From: Gerris lacustris
Taxonomy: Eukaryota > Arthropoda > Insecta > Hemiptera > Gerridae
Length of the DNA: 64,000 nucleotides
Direction: 5' to 3'
NCBI GenBank assembly: GCA_951217055.1
Contig: CATNVA010000018.1
Coordinates: 248,001-312,000 of the forward strand
Part shown: positions 44,416 through 55,740 of the stretch, one piece after another
How the letters are laid out: each line of letters begins with the position of its first letter
Position numbering within the stretch: position 1 is the stretch's first letter
Notes under the pieces: generated by a model
The model's database searches: none
The model's input: the letters and a program-made list of their open reading frames with translations, nothing else
What the model was told of the DNA's origin: nothing
Position numbers and translations under genes: made by a program

Positions 44416-44451
<36 letters not shown>

Positions 44452-44455
44452 TCCT

Positions 44456-44939
44456 CTGACAGCAAGGCCACAGGAGAGGCACTCTTGAATAAACATTTAC
44501 ATAAAATACATAAATGAATTAACAAATAATTCCCATAAAAGTACTAATAAATGACTAGAAAAAAAGCTACTTCATAAAATTACATCTGAGAAACAGCAAA
44601 GAGTTAAAATAAAATTATATAATTATGAAAGAGAATAAAAATATACTCAAATTAATAGTCAAAATTTAAATTAACCATTAGAACAAAACTAATAATAATA
44701 ATTAGATAACAATTATTGCTGTCAATTTTATTGCTGTCTGCTCGGTTATTTAATTAATTTCTTGGTTAATGTAATTATTATTATCAATCGATCAGTTATC
44801 CCCGCCAGGCGTCAACCGGTATCACTTCTCACCCAGCAAACAGTTCGGAGTAAGGAATGAGAACGAAGCCGGTCTCCTATCATTCTCACACAATCACAAT
44901 AAGCTTTCTCACTATTTTGATAGACCTCATCGTCCACAT
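44456..44939. other. No gene recognised; AT-rich
   Basis: Continuation of the LINE target site: AT-rich sequence with no supportable coding frame and no repeat end that I can define. Confidence 0.5.
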
Positions 44940-45335
44940 GTGGCCCACCCCAAAATTTGCTGAAAACTAATTAAATTCTGCTGAAAGATGGCTAAAAATA
45001 TTAAAATAATGCATTGTCATCGTGTTCTGAGCTATTCTAAAAATTTCAAATGTTTAGCTACTCGGGAAGTTAGTTAAAAATCGATTGCAAGATTTGTTTG
45101 TTTGATTGTTTGTACTGGACAAACAAACAAACAAACAAGAAAGCAAGCTAATAAAAACGTAGTAATAAATCAAATATATGTAACATATATTTTTACCTCC
45201 AGCGGGGAGAAAAAGTGAACTTTCCTCCCTCGTTTACAGGGAAGGAAGTTATACTCATTGCACCCGGTCGGGTTAAACAGGGAGTAATAAAAAATAAGGG
45301 AATCATGAACTCTCATGATTCCCTCCAGTGTTGCC
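44940..45335. repeat. Interspersed repeat family Y, copy 2
   Basis: 44950-45170 matches 11150-11350, with an expanded (CAAA)n-type stretch near 45120. 45180-45335 resembles the ends near 54640 and carries a perfect hairpin GGGAATCATGA/TCATGATTCCC at 45299-45324. Confidence 0.55.
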
Positions 45336-46199
45336 CTAGATAAAGCTCAAGTAAATAAGGTTGGTGCTAATACACATTTCATTCACTAACTTTTGTTTAA
45401 TGTTTAAATCTATAATTGCATCTTCACACATGTCATGTAACCTCCACAACGGTAGCCATAGTGATTCATCAGTAAAAGAAACTAACAAGTTAAAAGTGGA
45501 AACATTATTTCTAAATGTAGATTAACTAATCCATATTTAAATACATCAGTTGTAAACACCATTCAATACACGAGTCAGCTTCCAGCTGATTCTCCCATTT
45601 AATTTTAGCATTGAAATTCAAATAATTTAATTTTAACGTGATTAAACTTATTCAGAGAATTGTTAATATTATATCTAACTACATTTTTTTTTAAATAAAT
45701 ATAAACCTATGTATTTTTTGTTGAATAACGTAATTTAAAACTAGTGATGCGCTGCATAAAGAACTCGCGTAGAATTGTGTCCTTATATCAGCCGTACTAT
45801 GTTTTCAATATAACTACCAGGATAATATTTCGGTTAAAACATTAAATATTCATCAACCTGAAAATAGCTTTAAAATTATGTTATGTAATATGCGCCATAT
45901 AAGTTTGATCTTACTTCTTAACACCCTTGTTTTGTTGCAACGCCATATTTGTTGCAAAACTTTTTTGATCATATTTAATATTTATTTCCTACTCTTCAAG
46001 ACCTTTAAAACGATGTATGACATGTCGCAGACTACAATCATATTATTTAAAGTCGTCTGTAATATTGACCGCAATCTTAATTTTAAAGTGTCAAAAATAC
46101 TCAGATGTTGTGAAACGAATTTCGTACTAACTCGCTAGTTCTGGATAGGAAAAAATTTTCCTTGCATTTGTAGATAATCACTAATTATTAAAGTTATTA
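45336..46199. other. No gene recognised
   Basis: AT-rich stretch. 'cctttaaaacgatgta' near 46000 recurs in the repeats at 53955-54440. The only long frame (45878-46138) lacks similarity to anything I know. Confidence 0.5.
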
Positions 46200-46905
46200 A
46201 AGGCTCGCTACACTCGCCTGTTTGCAGCAATATTTATTGAATAAAAAAATTGCAGGCTCGCTACGCTCGCCTGTTTTACAGCCTTTGACCAAATCTTTAT
46301 TTAATAAGGTTATATAAGGTTGTTGTTACTACATTGGTAGTTAATATTTATTAAAAAGAGTTATTGGAGGCTCGCTACGCTCGCCTGTTTGTACTGCATT
46401 ATTAGTTAATATTTATTATAAAAAAGTCATTGCAGGCTCGCTACGCTCGCCTGTTTGTACTGCATTATTAGTTAATATTTATTATAAAAAAAGTCATTGC
46501 AGGCTCGCTACGCTCGCCTGTTTGTACTGCATTATTAGTTAATTTCTTATAAAAAGTTATTGCAGGCTCGCTACGCTCGCCTGTTTGTACTGCATTTTAG
46601 TTTATTTATTAAAAAAGTCATTGCAGGCTCGCTACGCTCGCCTGTTTGTACTGCATTATTAGTTAATTTCTTATAAAAAGTCATTGCAGGCTCGCTACGC
46701 TCGCCTGTTTGTACTGCATTATTAGTTAATATTTATTTAAAAAAGCCATTGCAGGCTCGCTACGCTCGCCTATTTGTACTGCATTATTTGTTAATTTCTT
46801 ATAAAAAGTTATTGCAGGCTCGCTACGCTCGCCTGTTTGGTCTGCGTTATTAGTTAATTTCTTATAAAAAGTTGTTGCAGGCTCGCTACGCTCGCCAGGT
46901 TTTAC
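46200..46905 (+). repeat. Satellite array, left part (about 64-bp units)
   Basis: Eleven occurrences of ggctcgctacgctcgcc or near variants, mostly 60-67 bp apart, joined by 'tgtactgcattattagttaatatttatt...aaagtcattgca'. The conserved word is nearly self-complementary. The array ends at AGGTTTTAC (46897-46905), the target duplication of the P-type element. It continues at 53132 in the same orientation. Confidence 0.9.
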
Positions 46906-47329
46906 CAAGATGGTAGAATAGAGAGGTGGGCTCATTTCCTAACAACCGAGGGTTCGAGTTTCTTCGACTATCTTCGTAGGCGCTCGGGTGTGTGACGTCA
47001 GTCGGCGACCCAAGTTCCTACCCTTCCTAATAACTACTATACAATAAAACTAACTTCTTATTAATTTTTATCATATTTAGTGATTTTTTTTACGTTAATT
47101 GCCCTCTCAGATCACATATTACGTTAAATAAATGTTTAAGCAAACCAAAGCATACGTTACTATTAAAATTATCATATTTTTATTTAACCTTTTTATGTGA
47201 AATATATATAATATTTTCTCGGATACTTATTTTTTAACTTAAATTATACTAGAACCAATTATAATTGTTAATATAAGTATAATACATAGTGTAGAGACTT
47301 GGTAAGAAGAGATACGTTTGTAGTTTTAT

Positions 47330-47900
47330 TCTATTTTTAGGGTTTCGTTGGTAAAACCAAAAAAAGAAACCCTTATGGTATCGTTCCTGTGTCTGTCTGT
47401 CTGTCTGTCACTCTGTACGGTTCCAATAACTTCTGAATCAAAAGAGATCAAGATATGAAACTTTCCAGTATTAAACAATTCTTTGACGCGCACACAGGAA
47501 AAATATAGTGAACTCAAAATTATCAGCTGTTCAAATTCAAAATGGTGGATAATTTACGTCACGCGAAAAAAATATTTTTTTAAAATTTCGAGTGGGGTAT
47601 CAAATGAAAGGTATTGAAGAGTAGATTAAATATATATATATACCACTTAGGGAAAGTGTTTAATTTTTTATCGTATTTCCGCTGTTACTAAAAATATAGA
47701 AAAATATGCAAAATGTGCGGTCTGGTGGGCCATAGAAAAAATAAGTTTAGGAATTTGATCTGATTAACAAGGAATCCAAAATTGCGGCTAATTCCTGTCA
47801 CGGGGGAAAAAATATTTTTTTTTAAATTTTGAGTGGGGTATCAAATGAAAGGTATTGAAAAGAAGATTACAAAAATATGTAAGACTTATGGATTTTCTTC
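47330..47900. repeat. Interspersed-repeat debris inside the P element
   Basis: 'agggtttcgttggtaaaacc', a (CTGT)n tract at 47390-47410 and two near-duplicates of about 240 bp ('gagtggggtatcaaatgaaagg' at 47589 and 47832) are typical insect repeat words. No gene. Confidence 0.5.
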
Positions 47901-47939
47901 AATTTTCTGCGCCATTTTGTCAAAAATTATAAAATTTTG

Positions 47940-48260
47940 CGTTTCCCCCCCGCGTGTGACACGCAGGCAACCACCGTGTAACCTGCATCGTAAAGTTTCT
48001 CTACAGCTGAAAACAACAATTCTTTAGTAATTTTAGAATCCAAATCAGCAAAAGTTGGCTGTTTCCAACTTGTAAAGAGTGCTCGTACCATCATAACTTA
48101 TAGATATTTATGGGGACCTACAACAGCATCATTTTTAGTATCGTATTCGTAGCTAGATTCTATTTTCATTTCGTCAAATGATACGACTAGATTTTCATTA
48201 GGCTGGAAAGTGGTTGAAGCCATACGAAGACTTTCAAGCATTGTTTCTCTATAGAGTTGG
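47940..48260 (-). pseudogene. P-type (THAP) transposase fragment
   Basis: The minus-strand frame reads RETMLESLRMASTTF, NLVVSFDEMKIESSYEYDTK, VVGPHKYL, a stop (probably from CAA), VMMVRALFTSWKQPTFADLD and KLYDAGYTVVACVSHAG. This is the start of the RNase H-like catalytic domain of P-element/THAP9 transposases; the aspartate of SFDEMK is the first catalytic residue in the family. The reading is cut by the LINE on its 5' side (the codons resume at 51815 and beyond with FYHTQLY) and decays at a G-run near 47945. The THAP domain and the rest are not recognisable in 51828-53000. Confidence 0.8.
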
Positions 48261-51200
48261 ATAAATAATTGCCATATTCTATGTTTACAAGAGACATTTG
48301 TAATGGATTCGGAATTCGATAATTATAAGAAATACTTCTCTGAATTTAATATTTTTTGGGAACCTGCTGTTAAAGTGGCGAACGTGGGGAGACCGAGTGG
48401 GGGTATATTATATGGCTTTAAGAAATCTTTGACAAAAATAATTAATATAGATTTAGTAGAACAATACGGATGTAAACTATTAAGAATAGTAAAATATGAT
48501 GAGGAGTTTTATATCCTTTCGATGTACTTAAACTGTAACTTTTGGAAAAGAGACTTCTCAATATTATCGGACTTATTTTTAACTTGCCCTAATATTCAAA
48601 ATCTAATTTTAATAGGGGACAGCAACGCACGAACCGGAGCACGTCAAGAGTTGTCGGTAGACGGTGAATATTTTCCTAATACACAGCTAGCAGATAGCAG
48701 AGAATCTAAGGACGCAAGGGTTAACGCAGAGGGTCGTTCCTTTCTTGAGCTGTGTGAAAATCATAATCTGATCATCTTAAATGGGAGAAGCCTCAGTGAC
48801 AAGGAAGGAGAATTTACTTACTTAGGTACTACAGGGAACTCTGTCATAGACTTAGCATGTGTAACTATCTCAAGTCTACATCTAGTGAAAGATTTCACTG
48901 TATTAGCTCAGCCCTTTTCAGATCATCTACCGATACTTCTTGAAATCGATTTAAATTTAAATGAGAATAAGTGGGAGAATACTCCTACTCTCCTACCAAA
49001 ACTATTGTGGAAAGATCACCATGAAACATTATACAAAGAAAATCTAGAAAAATACTTATCTGTGACATCGCCTTATATCGATAAAGAAAATATCCAACCT
49101 TACTTACAATACCTGATTGAATCGATTAAAGCAGTAAACATTAAACAAATCTCAACTACGAAGGCTCACGAACGTGCTTATAAAAAACCCTGGTACGATA
49201 GAGAATGCTTAAAATTTAGAGCTACGGTCTTGATGCTCTTGGACGTACGAAGAAAATCGGTCTCTACCTACATCTATAATCTTTATAAAAACACAGTAAA
49301 CGAATACAAATTATTATGCCTAAAAAAGAAACGTGAATACTATCAAAGAGAGGCGGATAAATTGAAAGACTCTAAGGACTCTAAGCAGTTCTGGGAAACG
49401 GTAGGAATATTTAAGATGAAAAACAACCGTCATAGCAATGACATACCAATAGAGGTTTGGGTCTCTTTTTTTACGGAGCTTCTGAATCAGCCTGTTAATA
49501 GTAATGTGTTAATTAGCTACGCAGAACCTTATTACACGGATATCATTACAGATGCAGATTTCACTATATGTGACTTAGATCAAGCGTTAAGCCGAGCAAA
49601 AAACAATAAAGCCCCGGGGACTGACCGGATAACAGTAGAATTTTACAAAAACTCACCTCAATCTCTCAAATTTGAACTGCTGTACCTCTTTAACAGAATA
49701 TATAATACAGGTTACATCCCAGAATTGTTTAAAGAGGCTATAATCTGTCCCATTTTAAAGAAAGGAGATTCTGGCTTAGTAGAGAATTACAGAGGAATAT
49801 CGCTACTTAATTCCGTTTCTAAACTTTTCACTTCATTAGTATTAAAGCGTTTAAATGACTGGTTGGAACGGAATCATATATTAAAAGAATGTCAAGCCGG
49901 CTTCAGATCAGGGTACTCGACAAGTGACAATATTTTTAACTTAACGTCCATCATAAATATAATGCTAAAAAGAGGCCATAAACAAGTGTTCGCTTTCTTT
50001 GTCGACTTTTCCTCGGCTTTCGACACCATAGATAGACATTCTCTTTTGTACAAATTGAGCTGTCTTGGACTCCCTGGTAAACTGATAAACATTATCAGGA
50101 ATCTTTATAAAGAAAATAAAGCATGCGTCCTGACAAAAAATGGAATTACAAGCTGTTTTCCTACCAATGTCGGATTGAGACAGGGCTGCCTGCTAAGTCC
50201 GCAACTGTTCTCAATATTTATCAACGATATAGAGGACTGTCTGGGCTATGGGATCGACATAAATGGTGTAAATATTAGAGTATTGATGTATGCGGATGAC
50301 ATAGTCATACTCAGTGATAATCCTGATAAATTGCAAAAAATGATCAATAATTTAGAAAAATTTACTGATCAGTGGAACTTAAAAGTCAATATGAGGAAGT
50401 CAAAAATTATAATTTTCAGAAAAGGAGGGCGTTTAAAAAACTATTCATGGAAATATAAGAAGGAAAGTATAGAAATTGTAAATAGTTACAAGTACTTAGG
50501 AGTGACGTTGAGTTCTAAACTCTCGTTCCGGGAACATGTAGAAACAAGAGTTAAAACCGGAAAGCTTGCCATTAATACGGTTTGGAATAAGTTTTTAAAT
50601 AATAAAGATATACCAATCTCGGCAAAAATAAAAATCTATAATACGGTTCTAAAAGTAATGATAATATATGGAGCAGAGATTTGGGCTACTCAAAGTTTCG
50701 ACATTTTGGACAATTACCAAAGATTTGTTTTAAAGAAACTTTTAAGTGTCCCCTCTAACACCCCAAGCTACATGTTGGAACTAGAAATTGGTCTCAAAAA
50801 TCTGAATATCATCGCGTTTGAACACCACCTTAAATATATAGAAAAAATTTTGAGCTTAGAAAAACATCGTTTACCACATATTCTGGCAGAAGAAACAGTC
50901 AGATCTGACTGTTTTTGGTATAAAACTTGGAAAGAAATGTGTTCAGGCTGTAGTGTGGATCTAAATAGTTGCTGGGGTGAGAGAGATAGCTGGATCGTCT
51001 CAATGAGAGAAGTTCTGTCCAAGAGGAACAATGCTCTTACTGAACAATTAACCTCACATGGAAGATCGTCTAACTTTAACCAGCACTACAGACTTCTAGA
51101 ATACCCTGTCACCGGTGTCAACAACAACTACTTTACAAACAATTATTACAGTCTTAATGACATTAAAATTATTTTCAAAAGTAGGTGTAACTTTTTGAAT

Positions 51201-51814
51201 TTAAATTATAAACCCTGGAGGAAATTAGATCTGATCCAGAATAAGTGTTCTCTTTGTAATCTGTGTGCAGATGAAGATAATTTTCATTTTTTGGCTATTT
51301 GCCCTATACTTAGGCCTTATCGGAAAACATGGTTTAAGAAAGAAACGCTGACTCATGCAGAGTTTATTTCCATATTAAATACTCCTAATTGGAAAGAATT
51401 AATTCACTATGTAAAAGATTCCTTAAGGTATAGAACTGAACTAATTAGTTATTTTAATTTTTAAATCAGAGTTTTGAATTGATTTTTTTTGTTATTATAT
51501 AAATGCATAGTTCACTTCCTAGTTGTAGACATTTTTATGATTTTGTATTTATTTTATTTTTGTACTTATTTATTTTGAGCAGGGAATTAAACTAGTAAAC
51601 AAGTAAATTTTATTTAAATAATTAACTAGGTAAAAATAATTAATTGTAAATTAAGAGAAGCAAATACATTTTTTTTTTTTATTCTTATTATGTAAGCGAG
51701 GTCGAATCACTCCCCCTCACGGCTGTGGCCATAGGGGAATAAGATACATTGCAGTATTATATCTATGTGTAAACTTTTTTCAAATATATCTCTTTTTCTT
51801 CTTCTTCTTCTTCT
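48261..51814 (+). mobile_element. 5'-truncated LINE with 13-bp target duplication
   Basis: The direct repeat tctatagagttgg stands at 48248-48260 and 51815-51827. The 5' end is inside EN, so roughly the first 40 EN codons and any ORF1 are lost. The 3' UTR is 350 bp and ends in (TTC)n at 51791-51814. The insertion lies in the transposase gene of the P-type element. The remaining ORF has no internal stop, so the insertion is recent. Confidence 0.92.
48303..51464 (+). CDS. LINE ORF2 (EN-RT), N-terminally truncated, frame intact
   Basis: 1053 codons from ATG 48303; the frame is open upstream to 48255, where it reads CLQETFV, the EN catalytic-Glu motif, so the ATG is internal and the true start was lost by truncation. 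EN: LILIGDSNARTG, IILNGRSLSDKEGEF, SVIDLAC, FSDHLPILLEI. Linker KPWYDREC. RT: NYRGISLLNSVSKLF, motif A FFVDFSSAFDTIDRH, motif B VGLRQGCLLSPQLFSIFIND, YADD at residues 663-666, SYKYLGVTL. C-terminal knuckle CSLCNLCADEDNFHFLAICP. No RNase H. The relative at 5592-7216 is the same family. RT looks catalytically complete; EN lacks its first segment. Confidence 0.88.
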   Translation: MDSEFDNYKKYFSEFNIFWEPAVKVANVGRPSGGILYGFKKSLTKIINIDLVEQYGCKLLRIVKYDEEFYILSMYLNCNFWKRDFSILSDLFLTCPNIQNLILIGDSNARTGARQELSVDGEYFPNTQLADSRESKDARVNAEGRSFLELCENHNLIILNGRSLSDKEGEFTYLGTTGNSVIDLACVTISSLHLVKDFTVLAQPFSDHLPILLEIDLNLNENKWENTPTLLPKLLWKDHHETLYKENLEKYLSVTSPYIDKENIQPYLQYLIESIKAVNIKQISTTKAHERAYKKPWYDRECLKFRATVLMLLDVRRKSVSTYIYNLYKNTVNEYKLLCLKKKREYYQREADKLKDSKDSKQFWETVGIFKMKNNRHSNDIPIEVWVSFFTELLNQPVNSNVLISYAEPYYTDIITDADFTICDLDQALSRAKNNKAPGTDRITVEFYKNSPQSLKFELLYLFNRIYNTGYIPELFKEAIICPILKKGDSGLVENYRGISLLNSVSKLFTSLVLKRLNDWLERNHILKECQAGFRSGYSTSDNIFNLTSIINIMLKRGHKQVFAFFVDFSSAFDTIDRHSLLYKLSCLGLPGKLINIIRNLYKENKACVLTKNGITSCFPTNVGLRQGCLLSPQLFSIFINDIEDCLGYGIDINGVNIRVLMYADDIVILSDNPDKLQKMINNLEKFTDQWNLKVNMRKSKIIIFRKGGRLKNYSWKYKKESIEIVNSYKYLGVTLSSKLSFREHVETRVKTGKLAINTVWNKFLNNKDIPISAKIKIYNTVLKVMIIYGAEIWATQSFDILDNYQRFVLKKLLSVPSNTPSYMLELEIGLKNLNIIAFEHHLKYIEKILSLEKHRLPHILAEETVRSDCFWYKTWKEMCSGCSVDLNSCWGERDSWIVSMREVLSKRNNALTEQLTSHGRSSNFNQHYRLLEYPVTGVNNNYFTNNYYSLNDIKIIFKSRCNFLNLNYKPWRKLDLIQNKCSLCNLCADEDNFHFLAICPILRPYRKTWFKKETLTHAEFISILNTPNWKELIHYVKDSLRYRTELISYFNF

Positions 51815-51827
51815 TCTATAGAGTTGG

Positions 51828-52999
51828 GTATGATAAAATAAAAGTGATTTTTTTTAAAAAAGTGACACTTTGACAATTCTGAACCAACTTGTGCTTTATT
51901 TAGACGCTGAACATCTATATAACAAGAATATGTATGTGAAAAAGAACTATCGGGACAAGTAACTATCGTGACTTATAAATTTATTAATACTTTGAAGGGA
52001 AAGCATAATTTTTCTGTATACTATGGGGGTACCGCCTTAAATTCACTTTAAGTACTAAAATTAATGGTAACTATTGTGTCTTTTAATAAACTTACGCACC
52101 CCTGATTTTTGAAAAGAACTGTTGTGTGACATACCCCCTCAGTCAAACAGTGCAGCAAAATTCTTGGTAACTATTCTGAAGTAACTATCGTGACCGATTG
52201 CTGGGACAAGCTTTTTTATTAAACTCCCGACAAATTACAACGAAATAAGAAAGAAATTATATTTAGTATCACAAACTACGTTATATTTCTATCTAGGCTT
52301 ATAGTTAGAGAGTCGAAGAAAAATATAGCATGATAACTAAGGTTAAAAGGGGCTAGGCACTATCGTGTACTTCATGTAGAATATTTAAATTTAAATTTAT
52401 CCTCTAAAAAGAATATTTAAGAATCTGACCACACCGCAATGATGAATCTATAGAAAAATGTTTGGGGAGTCATAGATTTTTTAATTATTAGGAGTGCAAG
52501 AAATGTTTTTTTAACTCGTTTACAGTAAAAGCGTCACTTTAATTAAAAAAAAAAATCACCCATATTAGGATTAAGTATTTAAACAAGAAGTTATTCCTTG
52601 AAAAATGGGAGTGATTAAAATCGGCTAAATAAATTTAACATAAATTACCTTTACCAACATTTATTTTGGTCTAAAAAAGAGCGGTACTTCGTAACTTACT
52701 TTAAAAATAAATAAATAGATGGATAACGATAATACAATATACAAATCAAAATAAAATAAATAAATAGATTAATTAATAATATATACATATATTTGTGAAG
52801 GTTTAAATTTTTAAACACAAATCTTATTTTTAAACTGTTTTAGTATTAAACATTTTCACATATAAAATAAAATATAGATACAAAAATCTTCAGAATTTAT
52901 TTACCTACACGTTAAAAAAAAAGTAGCGCTCTAAGTGCAAAATTAGAGGCATGAGGTTAAATTACACAAAAATAGTCGCAAAAATAATGGTATTTAGAT
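51828..52999. other. Interior of P-type element, no recognisable exon
   Basis: AT-rich sequence that should have encoded the N-terminal part of the transposase on the minus strand. Apart from a few codons next to the LINE I cannot recognise a THAP zinc finger. Words such as 'gtaactatcgtgac' repeat three or four times at 51957-52200. Confidence 0.5.
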
Positions 53000-53131
53000 T
53001 ATAGATTGTGGAATCTGGGCAGCCAGCCTACGTCACTACCACCCTAGAATGTGGGCGTGGCCAAATCTACTAGGTTCTGGCTTTTAAGCCGAATGAGCCC
53101 ACCTATATTTCATTTCACCTTGAGGTTTTAC

Positions 53132-53760
53132 AGCCTTTGTACAAACACATTATTTAATAAGATTATTGCAGGCTTGCTACGCTTGCCTGTTGTTACAGCA
53201 TTGGTAGTTAATATTTATTAAATAAAGTCATTGCAAGCGCATTGGTAGTTAATATTTATTAAATAAAGTCATTGCAAGCGCATTGGTAGTTAATATTTAT
53301 TAAATAAAGTCATTGCAATAGCATTGGTAGTTAATATTTATTAAATAAAGTCATTGCAAGCGCATTGGTAGTTAATATTTATTAAATAAAGTCATTGCAA
53401 GCGCATTGGTAGTTAATATTTATTAAATAAAGTCATTGCAAGCGCATTGGTAGTTAATATTTATTAAATAAAGTCATTGCAAGCTCGCTACGCTCGCCTG
53501 TTTGAACTGCATTATTGGTTAATTTCTTATAAAATGTTATTGCAGGCTCGCTACGCTCGCCTGTTGGTACTGCATTATTAGTTAATATTTATTAAATAAA
53601 ATTATTGCAGGCTCGCTACGCTCGCCTGTTGGTACTGCATAATTAGTTAATATTTATTAAATAAAATTATTGCAGGCTCGCTACGCTCGCCTGTTTATAC
53701 AGCTGTTTTGAAGATCTTTATTCAACACATATATGCAGGCTCGCTGCCTAGACAGTAGGC
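53132..53760 (+). repeat. Satellite array, right part
   Basis: Continuation of the 46200-46905 array. It includes a sub-array of a 41-bp unit (gcattggtagttaatattta...) repeated about seven times at 53200-53480, which lacks the ggctcgctacgctcgcc word, followed by four units of about 63 bp that have it. Confidence 0.88.
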
Positions 53761-54640
53761 AGCTGGGCTTTATCATATTTCCTTGCATTTGTAGACATTT
53801 TTATTTTAAAGTTTTTACAGGCTATCAAAGCTAGCCTATTTAATAAATGCATCTAGACATCAATTTGTAGAATAAACAGGCGAACTTATCGAGCCTTGTA
53901 AATGCTGTCTAGCAGGCGAGCGCAGATAGCCTTCTAGCTTATTCACGCTTTTCCTACTTTTAAAAACCTTTAAAACGATGTATAACATGCCATGCTGATT
54001 ATAATTTTTTTTTTTAGTTGTCTACCATATTGGCCGCCATCTTCAAAATATCAAGTGTGAAATGTTAATAGTTACATAGTCCTCTTCTACATTTCAATAC
54101 CTTTAAATTGATATATAACATGTTATAAGGACTAACATTTTTTGTTTTTTCGTCCAAACATATTGGCCGCCATCTTGAAAATATGAAGTGTCGAATTTAA
54201 TTAGTTACATATCCTTTTCCTTCTTTTGAAGACCTTTAAAACGATGTATAACACATTATGCTGACTAAATATTTTTATTTTAGTCGTCCGCCATACTGGC
54301 CGCCATCTTGGAAATATGAAGTTTGGAATTTAATGCGTTACATATTCTTTTCCTTCTCTTAAAGACCTTTAAAACGATGTATAACACATTATGCTGACTA
54401 AACATTTTTATTTTAGTCGTCCGCCATCTTGGAAATGTTTAGTGTGGAATCTCCAAAAACTATACTGTTATGACAAATTGTTAGAAGCACCTGTGTGCCA
54501 AATTCCGTTCAAATCGATCAATTTTTACGCCAGTTATCGTTGGACAAACAAACACACAAACACACAAACTTTTCAAATGCCAAGTCTCTGAAATGAAGAA
54601 CTCACTGCGCTCGTTCAATTAAAATCTTTCCATATTTGTT
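53761..54640. repeat. Tandem repeats of about 120-140 bp, otherwise no gene
   Basis: Four diverged copies starting 'acctttaaaacgatgtataac' near 53968, 54109, 54231 and 54366, each with 'tggccgccatcttg'. It ends with 'acaaacaaacacacaaacac'. No coding content. Confidence 0.6.
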
Positions 54641-55740
54641 TCTCCCTTCTGGAGGTAAAATTTTATACGTACCTTGGGAGTAAAAATCACATGCGCCCTC
54701 GCGATAATTAACTCCCTCGGCTCCGCCTCTGGAATGAACGCTATAGTTCCCTCGGCTTCGCCTCAGGAACCAACTTCATCTCTCAGGGTGCAATCACTTA
54801 CTTTCCTCCCTGGTGCGTAAATAACTATTATCTCCAGTAGGGAGAAAAAGTAAAAGTGGGGCGAAAAAGTAAAGTAGGGCAAAAAAGTAAAGATTGCAAC
54901 TTAATTATTTTATAAATTGTAGAAAATGAATGGTTAATGTAATGAAGTTGTTGAAATCGTGTTGGGGGCACTGCGCTTTTTTGACCATGTTTATCTTTTG
55001 TTTATAACCTGCATATAAATAACCTTCTATTCAGTTCTAATTTGTTTATAATATTGAATCTCTTATTAATTATTAATTATTGTTATTTATTAAAATAATA
55101 AATAAAAACTGTGCAATGGACGAAAATGTGTATTTTCTTCCTACTGGAGATAAAATATTGTATGTACCTTAGGGTAGGCCTTAATAATGAACATTTTTTA
55201 ATTTTAGCTCCCAACCACTAACTTTGTGCGAATACATGAAAAAATGATTTTTGAAAAGTTTCAGGTCAATCGGAAAATTACAAATGGTGCCGCTTTTTAT
55301 TTGAAAATTGGTACATAATAAAATAGCGATTTTTTCTAGAAAAATTTCAAAATATTTATCATGTTTATAGTGCAATATTATTCGTGTTTTTTTTTATTAT
55401 TTACATAAATGATATACTTATACTAACGAATATAACTCAAAAGTAAGTCAATAAGTAAAGAGATAAAATATTAAGAGATATACATACATAGCAAAATAGT
55501 GAAAATTGGGAAAAAATGTTGTATTTCGTAATTATTTTAATCATATGAACAATATTTAATGTTTTAACATACATTAAATGGTGCTACAGGTTATGTGCTT
55601 CATATTAATACGTATTAACAATGCATACCTATCATAGTTTGTTTTTAAACTAGTAACGTACATACTAGTGGAGTCAATGAAGCTATAACACAAGCCACAT
55701 TTTGAACGAAAAAGACCGTCTTTTGAGTTTGAATATCTTT
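54641..55740. repeat. Interspersed repeat family Y, copy 3
   Basis: 54650-54840 is the inverted counterpart of 10480-10680 (ccctcggcttcgcctc words); 55190-55735 matches 10710-11760 in direct orientation with a deletion. The two modules are joined by about 300 bp of AT-rich DNA. Confidence 0.6.

Larger units (their letters stand above)
37176..44443 (+). mobile_element. Full-length I-group LINE with RNase H
   Basis: Bounded by the direct repeat gagtcct preceded by A (37164-37175 and 44444-44455) and ending in poly(A) of about 30 (44416-44448). The layout is a 5' UTR of about 630 bp, ORF1 (37808-39334), ORF2 (39335-43063), a 3' UTR of about 1.35 kb and a tail. Both ORFs are open. GC content is clearly higher than in the surroundings. 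The 5' UTR contains two or three diverged repeats of about 159 bp ('ggctgtac', 'gagcaagtg' at 37197 and 37356), and the 3' UTR four folded repeats. EN, RT, RNase H and knuckles are present, but RT has a simple-repeat replacement. Confidence 0.93.
46906..53122 (-). mobile_element. P-superfamily DNA transposon, split by a LINE
   Basis: The ends are inverted repeats: CAAGATGG...AGGTGGGCTCATT (46906-46936) and its partner reading CAAGGTGAAATGAAATATAGG and on to TGGGCTCATT from 53122 inward. The 13-bp part AGGTGGGCTCATT is perfect, and the arm resembles the 31-bp Drosophila P repeat. AGGTTTTAC flanks both sides (46897-46905, 53123-53131), so the duplication is 8 or 9 bp; P elements make 8. Without the inserted LINE the element is about 2.65 kb, close to P. 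A transposase fragment lies on the minus strand. Subterminal sequences (about 46975-47020 and 53000-53035) are also inverted and similar. Decayed. Confidence 0.82.

Noticed and set aside
45878..46138. 86-codon frame as a small gene
   Set aside because: Hydrophobic AT-driven composition, no similarity I can recognise, and part of it is a dispersed repeat word.
46200..46905. CRISPR-like spacing of a short conserved repeat
   Set aside because: The intervening sequences are near-identical to each other, the genome is eukaryotic and there are no cas genes; it is a satellite.
46726..46935. Frame encoding repeated GERSEP peptides
   Set aside because: By-product of the palindromic satellite word on the minus strand.
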